NCBI GenBank assembly: GCA_023229525.1
Contig: JALNZC010000054.1
Coordinates: 1 to 24,533 of the forward strand
DNA from: Bacteroidales bacterium
GTDB lineage: Bacteria; Bacteroidota; Bacteroidia; Bacteroidales; FEN-979
Reading direction: 5' to 3'
Length of the DNA stretch: 24,533 nucleotides
The position numbers were made by a program, and so were the translations under genes. Below the pieces are notes generated by a model, which ran no database searches, was not told the DNA's origin, and saw only the letters and a program-made list of their open reading frames with translations. Of this stretch, positions 1-8,260 are shown piece after piece; positions within the stretch are counted from its first letter, which is position 1; each line of letters starts with the position of its first letter.

Positions 1-1104
1 ACCGATCCGTATCTCCAGTTTATTCTTGATGCGGTGCTTAAATTCATGACCGGCGACCAGCATAGCGCATCGGAATTCCTTGACTGGTGGGAAGATCAGA
101 AATCAAAACTTTCCGTGGTCGTTCCGGAAGGTATCGATGCTGTGAGGATCATGACAATCCACAAATCCAAAGGGCTTCAATTCCCAGTTGTCATCTTTCC
201 TTTCGCAACGGAAACCAAACGTTTGACCCGGGATCATCTGTGGGTTGACCTGCACGACCAGCATATCCCAGGAATGAGAACCGCGCTGCTGAATACCGAA
301 AAAGCAATGGAAAACACAGTGTTCAAGGAATTGTACACGGAAGAGGAACACAAATCAATGCTCGACCTCATTAACCTCCTGTATGTGGTAATGACACGTC
401 CCGAAGACCGTCTTTATATCCTGACTTCAACACCACCCAAGAAATCAGATGAACTGAAATCTTTGCCCGCATTTTTTGCCGGATTTCTGGAGGTTGAAGG
501 ACTTTGGGATCCCGGGAAATTGACTTACGAATTCGGGTCTGAAACTCCTCACAGCCCGAAAATTCCTGTTCCCACCGAAGAACCCCTGGTACTGCACAGA
601 TTTATTTCAAATGACTGGCGGAATAAACTTAAGATCCGCAGTCGTGCTCCAGAGATGTGGGATATGGAGGAACCGTTGAGTAATATCCATTTCGGGAACC
701 GGGTACATGCATTGCTTGCTAAGATCAACAACATCGCTGGGGTGCAGCCGGCACTAACTGATGCTCTGACATACGGATTAATCTCTGCTGAAGATGTTGA
801 CCCGGTGAAAAAGATGTTGAATGAAATATTCCACCATCCTGACCTGGGTCCATTGTATTCCGACAAAGTGACCGTTAAAACCGAACCGGATATCCTTCTT
901 CCGGATGGTCATGTTTTTCGACCCGACCGGATCGTTTTTGATCAGGGTTGTATAGCTGTGATTGAATATAAAACCGGGAAAAAAGATGAAAAGCATCTTC
1001 GACAACTTGAAAATTATGAAAACCTCCTGAGAGAAATGGGTTATCAGCAGATTAGAAAATTTTTGGTCTATTTGCATGAGAATATTGAAGTGTTACAAGT
1101 TTGA
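1..1104 (+). CDS. addA: AddA-like UvrD-family helicase/nuclease, C-terminal part (5' truncated by window)
   Basis: The reading frame is open from base 1, so the gene begins outside the window and the GTG at 34 is not its start. Seen: a UvrD/Rep superfamily 1 helicase motif V (IMTIHKSKG, about nt 148-174), motif VI (LLYVVMTRPEDRLYIL, near nt 379), then a RecB/AddA-type PD-(D/E)XK nuclease domain with a GNRVHALL helix near 694, PDRI near 922 and the catalytic core IEYKTGK at 961-981 (E codon 964, K codon 970), followed by the QLENY helix. In this family the protein pairs with AddB to unwind and resect double-strand breaks in the cytoplasm for RecA-dependent repair. An AddB-like gene lies 2.5 kb downstream on the same strand. 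A RecB-like assignment cannot be excluded without the N terminus, but the AddB partner favours AddA. Confidence 0.88.
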   Translation, partial: TDPYLQFILDAVLKFMTGDQHSASEFLDWWEDQKSKLSVVVPEGIDAVRIMTIHKSKGLQFPVVIFPFATETKRLTRDHLWVDLHDQHIPGMRTALLNTEKAMENTVFKELYTEEEHKSMLDLINLLYVVMTRPEDRLYILTSTPPKKSDELKSLPAFFAGFLEVEGLWDPGKLTYEFGSETPHSPKIPVPTEEPLVLHRFISNDWRNKLKIRSRAPEMWDMEEPLSNIHFGNRVHALLAKINNIAGVQPALTDALTYGLISAEDVDPVKKMLNEIFHHPDLGPLYSDKVTVKTEPDILLPDGHVFRPDRIVFDQGCIAVIEYKTGKKDEKHLRQLENYENLLREMGYQQIRKFLVYLHENIEVLQV

Positions 1105-1391
1105 TGTTGGAAGCAGGTTGCTTCGCTCCCGATGCAGGATGCAGGATACAGGATACAGGATACAGGATACAGGATACAGGATACAGGATACAGGATACAG
1201 GATACAGGATACAGGATACAGGATACAGGATACAGGATACAGGATACAGGATACAGGATACAGGATACAGGATACAGGATACAGGATACAGGATACAGGA
1301 TACAGGATACAGGATACTTTATCATTTTTTTATTTTCTTCAAATCTTCAAATCTTTACATCTTCAAATTTTCAAATCGAAAATCGTAAATT
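1105..1391. other. Intergenic spacer of low-complexity repeats
   Basis: This 287-bp spacer between the AddA-like gene and the kinase gene contains no credible gene. It holds a 7-bp tandem array (1134-1317), five 8-bp CTTCAAAT-like units (1337-1376) and AAATCGN heptamers that run into the next start codon. No TAnnTTTG promoter element was found in it. Long open frames across it are products of the repeat. Confidence 0.85.
1134..1317. repeat. 7-bp tandem repeat, about 26 copies (ACAGGAT unit)
   Basis: Two copies of GCAGGAT (1134-1147) are followed by 24 perfect copies of ACAGGAT (1148-1315) and a partial copy. Because 7 is not a multiple of 3, every frame on one strand reads the same heptapeptide (IQDTGYR on +, a CILYPVS cycle on -). 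This creates several overlapping spurious open frames. The repeat is intergenic and is not a CRISPR array, since no spacers separate the units. The near-perfect homogeneity suggests recent expansion by slippage. Confidence 0.97.
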
Positions 1392-1393
1392 AT
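1337..1393. repeat. CTTCAAAT octamers and AAATCGN heptamers abutting a start codon
   Basis: Five consecutive 8-bp units occur at 1337-1376: CTTCAAAT, CTTCAAAT, CTTTACAT, CTTCAAAT, TTTCAAAT. They overlap heptamers AAATCGA (1373-1379), AAATCGT (1380-1386) and AAATTAT (1387-1393). The last heptamer supplies the first two bases of the kinase ATG at 1392. The heptamer family recurs at 3592-3640. Confidence 0.85.
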
Positions 1394-2894
1394 GGACTCA
1401 GGTTTTGACCCGGCAAAAAACCTTTACCGCGATTTAACTGGTAAAGATCCGGAGATTATCGACCCTATTCCGGGATCGGGCTCACCCCGGAAATATTTCC
1501 GGATGGGAGAGGAGGGACGTACTGTGATCGGGGTATATAACGAAGATAGGAAGGAGAACCGGGCGTTTCTCTCTTTTACCCGGACATTCCTGAATCAGCG
1601 GCTCCCCGTCCCGGAGGTATTGGCCGAAAGCAGCGACGGACTTTGTTATCTGCTTCATGACCTCGGCGATCTGACATTGTATAAATTTTTACAGGAAAAC
1701 CGGAACCCCGCGGGGGATAACCAGTCTGTAACCCATGATTTTCCTGATGCTGCAAAACAGTGGTACAAAAAAGTTTTGGATTGGCTACCCCATTTTCAGG
1801 TGTCGACTCAACCTGATTACAACCTGTGTTATCCCCGTCCCGCTTTCGATCGCCAGTCGATGCACTGGGACTTGAATTATTTTAAATATTACTACCTGAA
1901 ACTGGCGGGTATATCCTTTGACGAACAACACCTTGAAGATGATTTCCTGGTTTTTATAACTTTCTTGCTTCAGGCCCCGGCCGGACATTTCATGTACCGC
2001 GATTTTCAGTCCCGAAACATCATGCTTTATGAAGAACAACCCTGGTTTATCGATTACCAGGGTGGTCGGAAAGGCGCCCTCCAGTATGATGTGGCATCAT
2101 TACTTTATGACGCCAAAGCAGATATTCCGGAGGATGTGCGGAAAGAACTTCTTGAATATTACTTCCAATCGATTTCCGGCATCCATTCCTTCGACCGGGA
2201 ACAATTCCTTCGTTATTATCCTGGTTTTGTTATGATCCGTATTTTTCAGGCCTTGGGCGCTTACGGCTTCCGCGGTTATTATCAGAAGAAAAGCCATTTT
2301 CTGCAAAGTATCCCGTATGCTTTGAAGAACCTTGAAATGCTTCCCTATACTGTTATTTCTGAAAAGTTACCGGAATTGACCAAAATAATTGAAAGCATGA
2401 TTAAGACCCCGGTTAAAATTTCATTGAAGGAAAGTACCACTGATGGCGGTATCACCGGATCCCCGGATCCTAATGTAATTTATTTTCAGGACATTACCAA
2501 ACCTTACAGCCTTAAGGTACTCATTACCAGTTTTTCCTATATGAAAGGGCTTCCGGCTGATCTTACCGGAAATGGCGGAGGATTTATTTTTGATTGCCGG
2601 GCATTGCCAAATCCTGGACGGTATGATTATTACCGGCTTATTACCGGTATGGATGAACCGGTAATCGATTTTTTAAAGGCAGAGCCCCAGATGAATGAAT
2701 TTCTAACCCATGTATTTGCCCTGGTTGACCAGAGCGTTAAGAGGTATCTTGACCGAAAATTTTCTCACCTGATGGTTAATTTCGGTTGTACCGGCGGACA
2801 GCACCGGTCGGTTTATTGTGCTGAAGCCCTTGCCCGGCATCTGAGAGAGCAGTTTACAGTAAATATCGTAGTGAAACACAGGGAAATGGAATAA
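1392..2894 (+). CDS. AmgK-like anomeric sugar kinase fused to a RapZ C-terminal domain
   Basis: 500 aa in two parts. The N-terminal ~340 residues are an aminoglycoside-phosphotransferase-fold kinase: a GSGSPRKYFRM nucleotide-loop region (28-38), catalytic loop YRDFQSRN (202-209; base D204, Y replacing the usual H) and metal-binding IDYQ (D221), followed by AmgK-like GALQYDVASLLYDA. Residues ~374-500 match the C-terminal domain of RapZ (FIFDCRALPNPG, ITGMD, GCTGGQHRSVY from 465), without RapZ's P-loop domain. Known: AmgK phosphorylates MurNAc or GlcNAc at the anomeric carbon; the E. coli RapZ C-terminal domain binds glucosamine-6-phosphate and RNase E. Inference: a salvage kinase with an amino-sugar sensor or adapter domain. 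The gene ends 3 bp before a MurU-like gene, which supports the AmgK reading. The ATG at 1392 sits in an AAATTAT repeat and no Shine-Dalgarno is visible. Confidence 0.85.
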   Translation: MDSGFDPAKNLYRDLTGKDPEIIDPIPGSGSPRKYFRMGEEGRTVIGVYNEDRKENRAFLSFTRTFLNQRLPVPEVLAESSDGLCYLLHDLGDLTLYKFLQENRNPAGDNQSVTHDFPDAAKQWYKKVLDWLPHFQVSTQPDYNLCYPRPAFDRQSMHWDLNYFKYYYLKLAGISFDEQHLEDDFLVFITFLLQAPAGHFMYRDFQSRNIMLYEEQPWFIDYQGGRKGALQYDVASLLYDAKADIPEDVRKELLEYYFQSISGIHSFDREQFLRYYPGFVMIRIFQALGAYGFRGYYQKKSHFLQSIPYALKNLEMLPYTVISEKLPELTKIIESMIKTPVKISLKESTTDGGITGSPDPNVIYFQDITKPYSLKVLITSFSYMKGLPADLTGNGGGFIFDCRALPNPGRYDYYRLITGMDEPVIDFLKAEPQMNEFLTHVFALVDQSVKRYLDRKFSHLMVNFGCTGGQHRSVYCAEALARHLREQFTVNIVVKHREME

Positions 2895-2897
2895 GCG

Positions 2898-3587
2898 ATG
2901 AAAGCACTGATACTTGCAGCCGGTTTTGGAACCCGGTTAAGACCAATCACTGACACCCGCCCAAAGGCATTGGTAGAGGTGGGGGGTAAAACACTTCTTG
3001 AACATGCCTTAACCCATTTAAAAGTGAATGGGATCCGCGAGGTCATCATTAATGTCCATCATTTCCCGGCATTGATCGTTGAATTTTTACGGGATCATGA
3101 TAATTTTGGGTTGGATATATCCATTTCTGATGAATCGGATGAATTGCTCGACACCGGTGGCGGTATGAAAAAAACTTCCTGGTTCTTTGATGATGGTTCT
3201 CCCTTCATAGTTAGAAACGTGGATGTGTTGTCAGATCTTGATTTATCCGGGATTGCTGATTTTCATCATAGAAAAAATGCACTTGCAACGCTTGCCGTCA
3301 GGGAACGTGCGACAGCACGCTATTTTTTGTTTGATGAACAAATGTGCCTGGCAGGCTGGGAAAACCAGAGTACAGGGGAACGTCGTATTTCCCGTGCATC
3401 GGGACCATTAAAACCTTTTGCTTTCAGTGGAATACAGATCGTAAACCCAGCCATTTTCCCGATGATCACCGAGACAGGAAGGTTTTCGCTCACCGGGCTA
3501 TACCTGCGCCTTTCGGAAGACCACATCATTTCCGGTTACCTTGAAATGCATTCATCATGGAAAGATGCAGGCAAATGGCCGCTTTAA
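2898..3587 (+). CDS. murU: MurU-like sugar-1-phosphate nucleotidyltransferase
   Basis: 229 aa, close to the ~220-aa length of N-acetylmuramate-1-phosphate uridylyltransferases. Seen: the nucleotidyltransferase signature GFGTRLRPITDTRPKAL (9-25), a DTGGG substrate loop (85-89) and a NVDVLSD metal-binding segment (107-113, D109). The family transfers UMP from UTP to a sugar-1-phosphate in the cytoplasm. With the preceding AmgK-like kinase (3-bp gap, clearly one transcript) the pair would convert recovered MurNAc to UDP-MurNAc and bypass the MurA/MurB steps. The alternative is a generic mannose-1-phosphate or glucose-1-phosphate nucleotidyltransferase; the short length and the kinase partner argue for MurU. 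Substrate identity remains inference. Confidence 0.8.
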   Translation: MKALILAAGFGTRLRPITDTRPKALVEVGGKTLLEHALTHLKVNGIREVIINVHHFPALIVEFLRDHDNFGLDISISDESDELLDTGGGMKKTSWFFDDGSPFIVRNVDVLSDLDLSGIADFHHRKNALATLAVRERATARYFLFDEQMCLAGWENQSTGERRISRASGPLKPFAFSGIQIVNPAIFPMITETGRFSLTGLYLRLSEDHIISGYLEMHSSWKDAGKWPL

Positions 3588-3591
3588 GCAT

Positions 3592-3640
3592 AAATTAAAA
3601 ATTATAAATCGTAAATCGCAAATCGCAAATCGCAAATAAC
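3592..3640. repeat. Degenerate 7-bp tandem repeat before addB (AAATCGC family)
   Basis: Seven consecutive heptamers: AAATTAA, AAATTAT, AAATCGT, AAATCGC three times, AAATAAC. They fill the 55-bp gap between the MurU-like gene and the AddB-like gene and end 2 bp before the ATG at 3643. The same AAATCGN/AAATTAT units precede the kinase gene at 1373-1393. Confidence 0.9.
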
Positions 3641-3642
3641 CC

Positions 3643-6522
3643 ATGGCTTCCTGTTTTCTGGAAAAAACCGCACAGCACCTGATCGATAACTACGGGAAAG
3701 ATCTTTCGGAGGTTTGTGTCATTTTACCCAACCGGCGTGCGGGACTTTTTCTAAGGAAATTCCTGGCTGCCTTACTGACAAAACCGGTTTGGTCACCGGT
3801 GGTTTTCTCCATCGAGGATTTCATGGCTTCGATCTCCGGTTTACAAGAGGTCGAACCGGTACATCTTCTGGTTGATCTTTATTCTATTCACCGCGAGATT
3901 GACAAGGAAAAGGCACAGCCTTTCGACGAATTCCTCAAATGGGGACCTCAATTGCTGGCTGACTTTAATGAAATTGACCGGTATATGGCTGATGCCGGAG
4001 AGCTTTTCAGGTACCTTGATGAGGTTCGTGCCATTAATCTCTGGAATCTAGATAAATCACCCCTGACTGAATTTCAACTGAATTACCTGAAGTTTTATCA
4101 TTCCCTTACGACGTACTATTCGTTGCTTACCAAACGTCTGATTGAACATGGTCAGGGTTATCAGGGGCTTGTTTTTCGTCACGCCGTCAATCAGATAGAA
4201 AAAGGAGCAGCAACCTTGTTGTGGAAGCGGTTTGTCTTTACAGGATTCAATGCTTTGACCACGGCAGAGGAAAAGATCATGGAATATTTACATAAAGCCG
4301 GGAAAGCTGATTTTTTATGGGATGCCGACCACTATTACCTCGATTCCACTGACCAGGAGGGAGGAAGTCACCTGCGTCAATGGTTTGCGAAAGGCTGGCC
4401 GGAGGAGAAAAGGTGGATTTCTGATAACTATCGTGACGGTGAAAAGTCAATCGAAGTGATAGGTGTTCCGGATGTGACAGGTCAGGTCAAATTTTGCGGA
4501 GAACTGTTGATGCAGATGGGAGAGCAACTTGATGAACGTACTGCCATTATCCTTCCGGATGAAACACTGTTAATCCCGCTGCTGAATTCCCTTCCTGAAT
4601 CCGTGGATTCTCTTAACGTGACCATGGGACTTCCATTGAAACAGACTTCGGTTGCAGGTTTTCTGGATCTTGTTTTTCAGATGCACCTCCATGCATCGGA
4701 TATGAAGGCCGGAAAACCGGAACCCAACTGTTTTTATTACCGCGATGTCCTGAAAATTCTGCAGCATTCCCTCCTGATCCGGGTTGCTGAATCAGTCATG
4801 ACCGATGATCCACATTTCTTACCGGATATGATCAATCGGATCCGGACCGGTAACCAGGTTTTCCTTCGAAAGGAAGATTTATACAGCAGCGATTTGTTCA
4901 GTGCCGGATTTGAATTTCTTGACCCGTTTTTCGAGCCCTGGAAAGAACCCGGAAATGCCATCCGTGACCTTCGTAAAATTGTCGAACTGATCAGGAACCT
5001 GGAACCTGAACATGCCTTTGTCTTTGCCCGGATCCTTCATCAGTTGAATCATATCATATCAACATATCCTGCATATTTTACCTGGCAGACCTGTTACCAG
5101 TTTTATCGTCAGATGATCGGAAGCTCCACGCTTCCCTTTTTCGGTGAACCCCTGAAAGGCTTGCAGGTAATGGGTATGCTGGAGACAAGGACCCTCGATT
5201 TTGACCAGGTGATCATCCTTTCCTGTAATGAAGGTATCCTTCCGGCCGGAAAAAATTCACACTCCTTTATCCCATTTGATATAAAACGTGAATTTGGCCT
5301 GCCAACTTATCAGAATCAGGATGCCGTGTACGCATATCATTTTTACCGGTTGTTGCAGCGGGCGCAAAAAGTCTGGTTATTATACAACACAGAGCCTGAT
5401 TTGTTGGGTGGTGGGGAAAAAAGTCGCTTTATTCATCAGATCACGGGGGAATTGCCATCCTGGAATCCCGGGATCAAAATTCATGAGTGTTTTCTGAATT
5501 CCCCATTACCCAAGGGAGTGGCGTATCCATCCATCACCATTACCAAGGATGGAGATATTCCGGATAAATTATTGAAAAAAGCTAAGGATGGATTTTCACC
5601 GACAGCGCTCAACGCATACAGAAAATGCCCTTTACGTTTTTATTATTCAGAAATTGCCGGTTTAAGGGAACCCGAAGAAGTAGATGATACCATCGACCCA
5701 AAGACATTGGGAACTGCCGTTCATGAGACACTTCATCATTTGTACCAATCATTCAAAGGGTTCCCGCTTACTTCCGGAAATATTAAATCGATGGCTGACC
5801 AGGCGGATGAAGCGGTAGAAAATGCTTTTAAAGAAAAATATAAAGGCTCCGCAATTGCCTATGGTAAAAACCTGCTTCTGGTAAACGTGGCAAAGATCAT
5901 GATCCGGAATTTCTTAAAAAACGAAGCCGAATCCCTTGAAGAACTGGAAGGAAAAGGACAAACCATGACTGTGGCCATGCTGGAGCATATACTTAGGGGA
6001 AGACTTTCAATTCCTTTCCGCGGGAGGTTGACGGATGTTTGGATCAAAGGGATAGTTGACCGTGTAGATCATATTGACGAGGAAAGACGGGTTATTGATT
6101 ATAAAACCGGTTTTTCCGAAAAAAAGGAACTGAGAGTAAAAACATGGAATGATCTGCTACATAATCCATCACTCGACATAGGATTTCAGCTCCTATGTTA
6201 TGTTTGGCTCTTACCCGCCAAAGGGAAAGATATAATGACCCGGGCTGGGATCGCTTCCCTCAGCAAAACGGGGAGTGGATTCATGACAGTTCAGATACCG
6301 ATGGAAGAAGCTTGGAGACCCGATGCAGAAGGAAATTCAAGAAACGAACAACCGGATACGAACAAAACCACGGACAAAATAACCATGTCTGACCAGGAAG
6401 AATTTGAAACCCTCCTGATCGATCTGCTTACTGAAATATACGATGTGAATGCCCCTTTTCAACAGACAGAAGATACCGGGATCTGTCGTCACTGTCCATA
6501 TAATGTGCTTTGTCAGCGTTAA
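3643..6522 (+). CDS. addB: AddB-like PD-(D/E)XK nuclease with probable 4Fe-4S cluster
   Basis: 959 aa. The N terminus begins with a helicase-like strand (VCVILPNRRAGLF) but lacks a Walker A GKT, as expected for an inactive helicase fold. The C-terminal third is the nuclease: SPTALNAYRKCPLRFYY with C662, GTAVHETLHHLY, and GIVDRVDHID...VIDYKTG with catalytic D819/K821. The C terminus ends CRHCPYNVLCQR, giving C948, C951 and C957; together with C662 these match the four-cysteine iron-sulfur staple of AddB. In the family the enzyme cuts the 5'-ending strand while AddA unwinds. The AddA-like subunit is encoded upstream, separated by the kinase/MurU pair. The ATG at 3643 follows a heptamer repeat; no Shine-Dalgarno is evident. 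Bacteroidota members are often annotated only as PD-(D/E)XK nuclease family. Confidence 0.87.
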   Translation: MASCFLEKTAQHLIDNYGKDLSEVCVILPNRRAGLFLRKFLAALLTKPVWSPVVFSIEDFMASISGLQEVEPVHLLVDLYSIHREIDKEKAQPFDEFLKWGPQLLADFNEIDRYMADAGELFRYLDEVRAINLWNLDKSPLTEFQLNYLKFYHSLTTYYSLLTKRLIEHGQGYQGLVFRHAVNQIEKGAATLLWKRFVFTGFNALTTAEEKIMEYLHKAGKADFLWDADHYYLDSTDQEGGSHLRQWFAKGWPEEKRWISDNYRDGEKSIEVIGVPDVTGQVKFCGELLMQMGEQLDERTAIILPDETLLIPLLNSLPESVDSLNVTMGLPLKQTSVAGFLDLVFQMHLHASDMKAGKPEPNCFYYRDVLKILQHSLLIRVAESVMTDDPHFLPDMINRIRTGNQVFLRKEDLYSSDLFSAGFEFLDPFFEPWKEPGNAIRDLRKIVELIRNLEPEHAFVFARILHQLNHIISTYPAYFTWQTCYQFYRQMIGSSTLPFFGEPLKGLQVMGMLETRTLDFDQVIILSCNEGILPAGKNSHSFIPFDIKREFGLPTYQNQDAVYAYHFYRLLQRAQKVWLLYNTEPDLLGGGEKSRFIHQITGELPSWNPGIKIHECFLNSPLPKGVAYPSITITKDGDIPDKLLKKAKDGFSPTALNAYRKCPLRFYYSEIAGLREPEEVDDTIDPKTLGTAVHETLHHLYQSFKGFPLTSGNIKSMADQADEAVENAFKEKYKGSAIAYGKNLLLVNVAKIMIRNFLKNEAESLEELEGKGQTMTVAMLEHILRGRLSIPFRGRLTDVWIKGIVDRVDHIDEERRVIDYKTGFSEKKELRVKTWNDLLHNPSLDIGFQLLCYVWLLPAKGKDIMTRAGIASLSKTGSGFMTVQIPMEEAWRPDAEGNSRNEQPDTNKTTDKITMSDQEEFETLLIDLLTEIYDVNAPFQQTEDTGICRHCPYNVLCQR

Positions 6523-6530
6523 GGAACTAT

Positions 6531-6554
6531 CCTGTGCGTTAACAGGACTTTTTT
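6531..6554 (+). terminator. Rho-independent terminator after addB
   Basis: Stem CCTGT (6531-6535) and ACAGG (6542-6546) with a 6-nt loop, then AC and six T residues (6549-6554). It lies 8 bp after the addB stop. The opposite strand has no T-run after the hairpin, so it should act mainly on rightward transcription, ahead of the convergent gene that ends at 6563. Confidence 0.6.
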
Positions 6555-6562
6555 ATTTCGAT

Positions 6563-8062
6563 TTATTCCGAGAAAACAGAGGCCTCATAAATATAGAGTT
6601 CCGCATCCTTCCATCCATCCCAACCGATACCGGCCTTATCCTGGGCGCAATGACCGAGAAATTCCTCTTTACTCCATCCCGTTTCGGTTGCCACCTGTGG
6701 AAGAAAAGTCCCTGATAAATACCCTTTTTTGATATAAATACCGTGTTTCCCTAAGACAATTTCATCAGGAGATTGCACTTTTTTCATTGGGGATAAAACC
6801 GAAATCTCTATCTCCATTTGATCTATTTCGCCGGGCGTAACCGGACTGAAGCGGCTATCTTCGGTGGAAGAGGCGATAGCCATATCCTGGACAACCTGGT
6901 ATAGCGGAATATCTGCAGTAAATCGTCCGATACAGCCCCTCAGTTCTCCTTTTTCCCTGAGTGTGACAAATGCGCCAGTATTCATCAGCAGGTTATCCGT
7001 AAAGCCGCGGTTATCGATTTCCGGGACCTTACGTTCGCGAACATAGGTCGAAATCGTGGACCGGGCAATTTTCAACAGAGTGGATTTTTCCTCTTTGGAA
7101 AATCCGAAAGCCGCATCAGTCCCTGCTTTGGTTATTTTCGAAACAGCCAGTGACCAATATCCTACCACCTGTGTTTTATCGCCATATTTTGAATCACCGG
7201 AATTCATATATTGGACTGGTTTGATGGTAAGTCCGGGGTCGTTCGCAGTCATATATAACATGGTTAAAATGCTTGTCCAGCCACATAAATTGGTGACCAG
7301 ATTTGGTACATTCCGGCTCTCATACTGATGAATCACCTTGATCAGTGAATCGGGTACATTCGAAACAATCGCATCACAGGTAACCTTATCTGCGGCGATA
7401 GCATCGGTATAAGATGGATAGTGAGAAAAATCGGTGCTGAAAACAAAGAGATTTTTTTCGTTGAAATAAGGTTTCAATGCCTTGGCAATCTTTTTACAAG
7501 TTTCTTCCGATTGGGTGCCAAGGACTATGGGAACAAGCTGAAAATTCTTTTTTAAGTGGTATTGCAGAAAGGGGATCTGCACTTCCAGACTATGTTCTGT
7601 ATGATCCGCTTCCGGATTAAATGTGAAAACCGCATTCTCTTCGATAAGCTTATTTGCCAGGGGAATATTGATCTTCACTTTACCGATAGGCGTAACGTAA
7701 TCGCCTATATTATATATCGAGGCTCCCATAAAAGAAACCTGGTGGCTTGAGGCGACCACAAAAATATTCTCATACTCCTTTTCCGGATCAAGCTGATTGT
7801 AGGCGCTGGCAGCAACCAATCCGGAATAAACGTATCCGGCGTGAGGACAAACGATCCCGATCACGCTGCTGATGATCCGCGGTTTACAGTCTGAAAAAAG
7901 TCCCGCCAAAGTGGTTTTCAACTCTTGTGGATTACCTGGATAGAAACGCCCGGCTGCTGCGGGTTGCCGGTCTTCTTGCGGAGGTTTATCCTGGGAAGAA
8001 CAGCCTGAATGGAAACTGAAAATTAATCCCATAGCCAATGACCTTCTTAAAAATCGCTGCAT
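6563..8062 (-). CDS. AmmeMemoRadiSam system fusion protein: MEMO1 domain + AMMECR1 domain, probable lipoprotein
   Basis: 499 aa. Residues 1-21 form a short basic, hydrophobic signal ending SFHSGC, with C21 a possible lipidation site although the lipobox is non-canonical (H at -3). Residues ~33-305 are a MEMO1-like (AmmeMemoRadiSam protein B) domain: RQPAAAGRFYPGNP, PHAGYVYSG (H74), ASSHQVS (H107), DHTEHSLEVQIPF and NLCGW (C260). H74, H107 and C260 correspond in context to the H49/H81/C244 metal site of human MEMO1. Residues ~320-495 are AMMECR1-like (protein A) with the LRGCIG motif (374-379). The third partner, a radical SAM protein, is at 12828-13994, separated by three genes. The biochemical role is unresolved; the MEMO1 fold resembles extradiol dioxygenases. 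It is transcribed divergently from 8261. Confidence 0.88.
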   Translation of the reverse strand: MQRFLRRSLAMGLIFSFHSGCSSQDKPPQEDRQPAAAGRFYPGNPQELKTTLAGLFSDCKPRIISSVIGIVCPHAGYVYSGLVAASAYNQLDPEKEYENIFVVASSHQVSFMGASIYNIGDYVTPIGKVKINIPLANKLIEENAVFTFNPEADHTEHSLEVQIPFLQYHLKKNFQLVPIVLGTQSEETCKKIAKALKPYFNEKNLFVFSTDFSHYPSYTDAIAADKVTCDAIVSNVPDSLIKVIHQYESRNVPNLVTNLCGWTSILTMLYMTANDPGLTIKPVQYMNSGDSKYGDKTQVVGYWSLAVSKITKAGTDAAFGFSKEEKSTLLKIARSTISTYVRERKVPEIDNRGFTDNLLMNTGAFVTLREKGELRGCIGRFTADIPLYQVVQDMAIASSTEDSRFSPVTPGEIDQMEIEISVLSPMKKVQSPDEIVLGKHGIYIKKGYLSGTFLPQVATETGWSKEEFLGHCAQDKAGIGWDGWKDAELYIYEASVFSE

Positions 8063-8151
8063 TGTTAACGTTTTCTATGCGTTCCGGCCTCCGGCCTCCC
8101 TTACCCCGGAAGGAAGTTTTACCCTTAGCCCTGAAAGTTTTGTTTTCCGGG

Positions 8152-8182
8152 TTGTGAAAGAACCAGATTATATGTATTTTTG
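8152..8182 (+). promoter_or_regulatory. Predicted Bacteroidota promoter for the gene at 8261
   Basis: An exact TAnnTTTG -7 element (TATTTTTG, 8175-8182) is preceded 20 bp upstream by TTG (8152-8154), a partial match to the -33 TTTG. It lies in the 198-bp divergent spacer 8063-8260 and would give a leader of about 70 nt. The rest of the spacer shows a GGCCTCC duplication near 8087-8099 and nothing else recognisable. Confidence 0.45.
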
Positions 8183-8260
8183 ATTTACGCGGTCAGGAAT
8201 GAAAAAAAGTGTTTTACAAACATTTTCCTGCACGGAGTAAAATTATTGTAAAGATACAAT

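Noticed and set aside
778..1077. 99-aa open frame on the minus strand inside the AddA-like gene
   Set aside because: It is antisense to a coding region with intact nuclease motifs and shows no recognisable domain.
1134..1317. Regular repeat considered as a CRISPR array
   Set aside because: The 7-bp units are directly contiguous with no spacers, and no cas genes are present.
1068..1437. Several overlapping open frames encoding repeated IQDTGYR or CILYPVS heptapeptides on both strands
   Set aside because: They arise because a 7-bp repeat has no stop codon in any frame; they overlap one another and have no conserved domain.
6195..6715. Open frames at 6195-6392 and 6449-6715 on the plus strand
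   Set aside because: They are out of frame within addB or run through the terminator and antisense to the MEMO1-AMMECR1 gene, with no domain signal.
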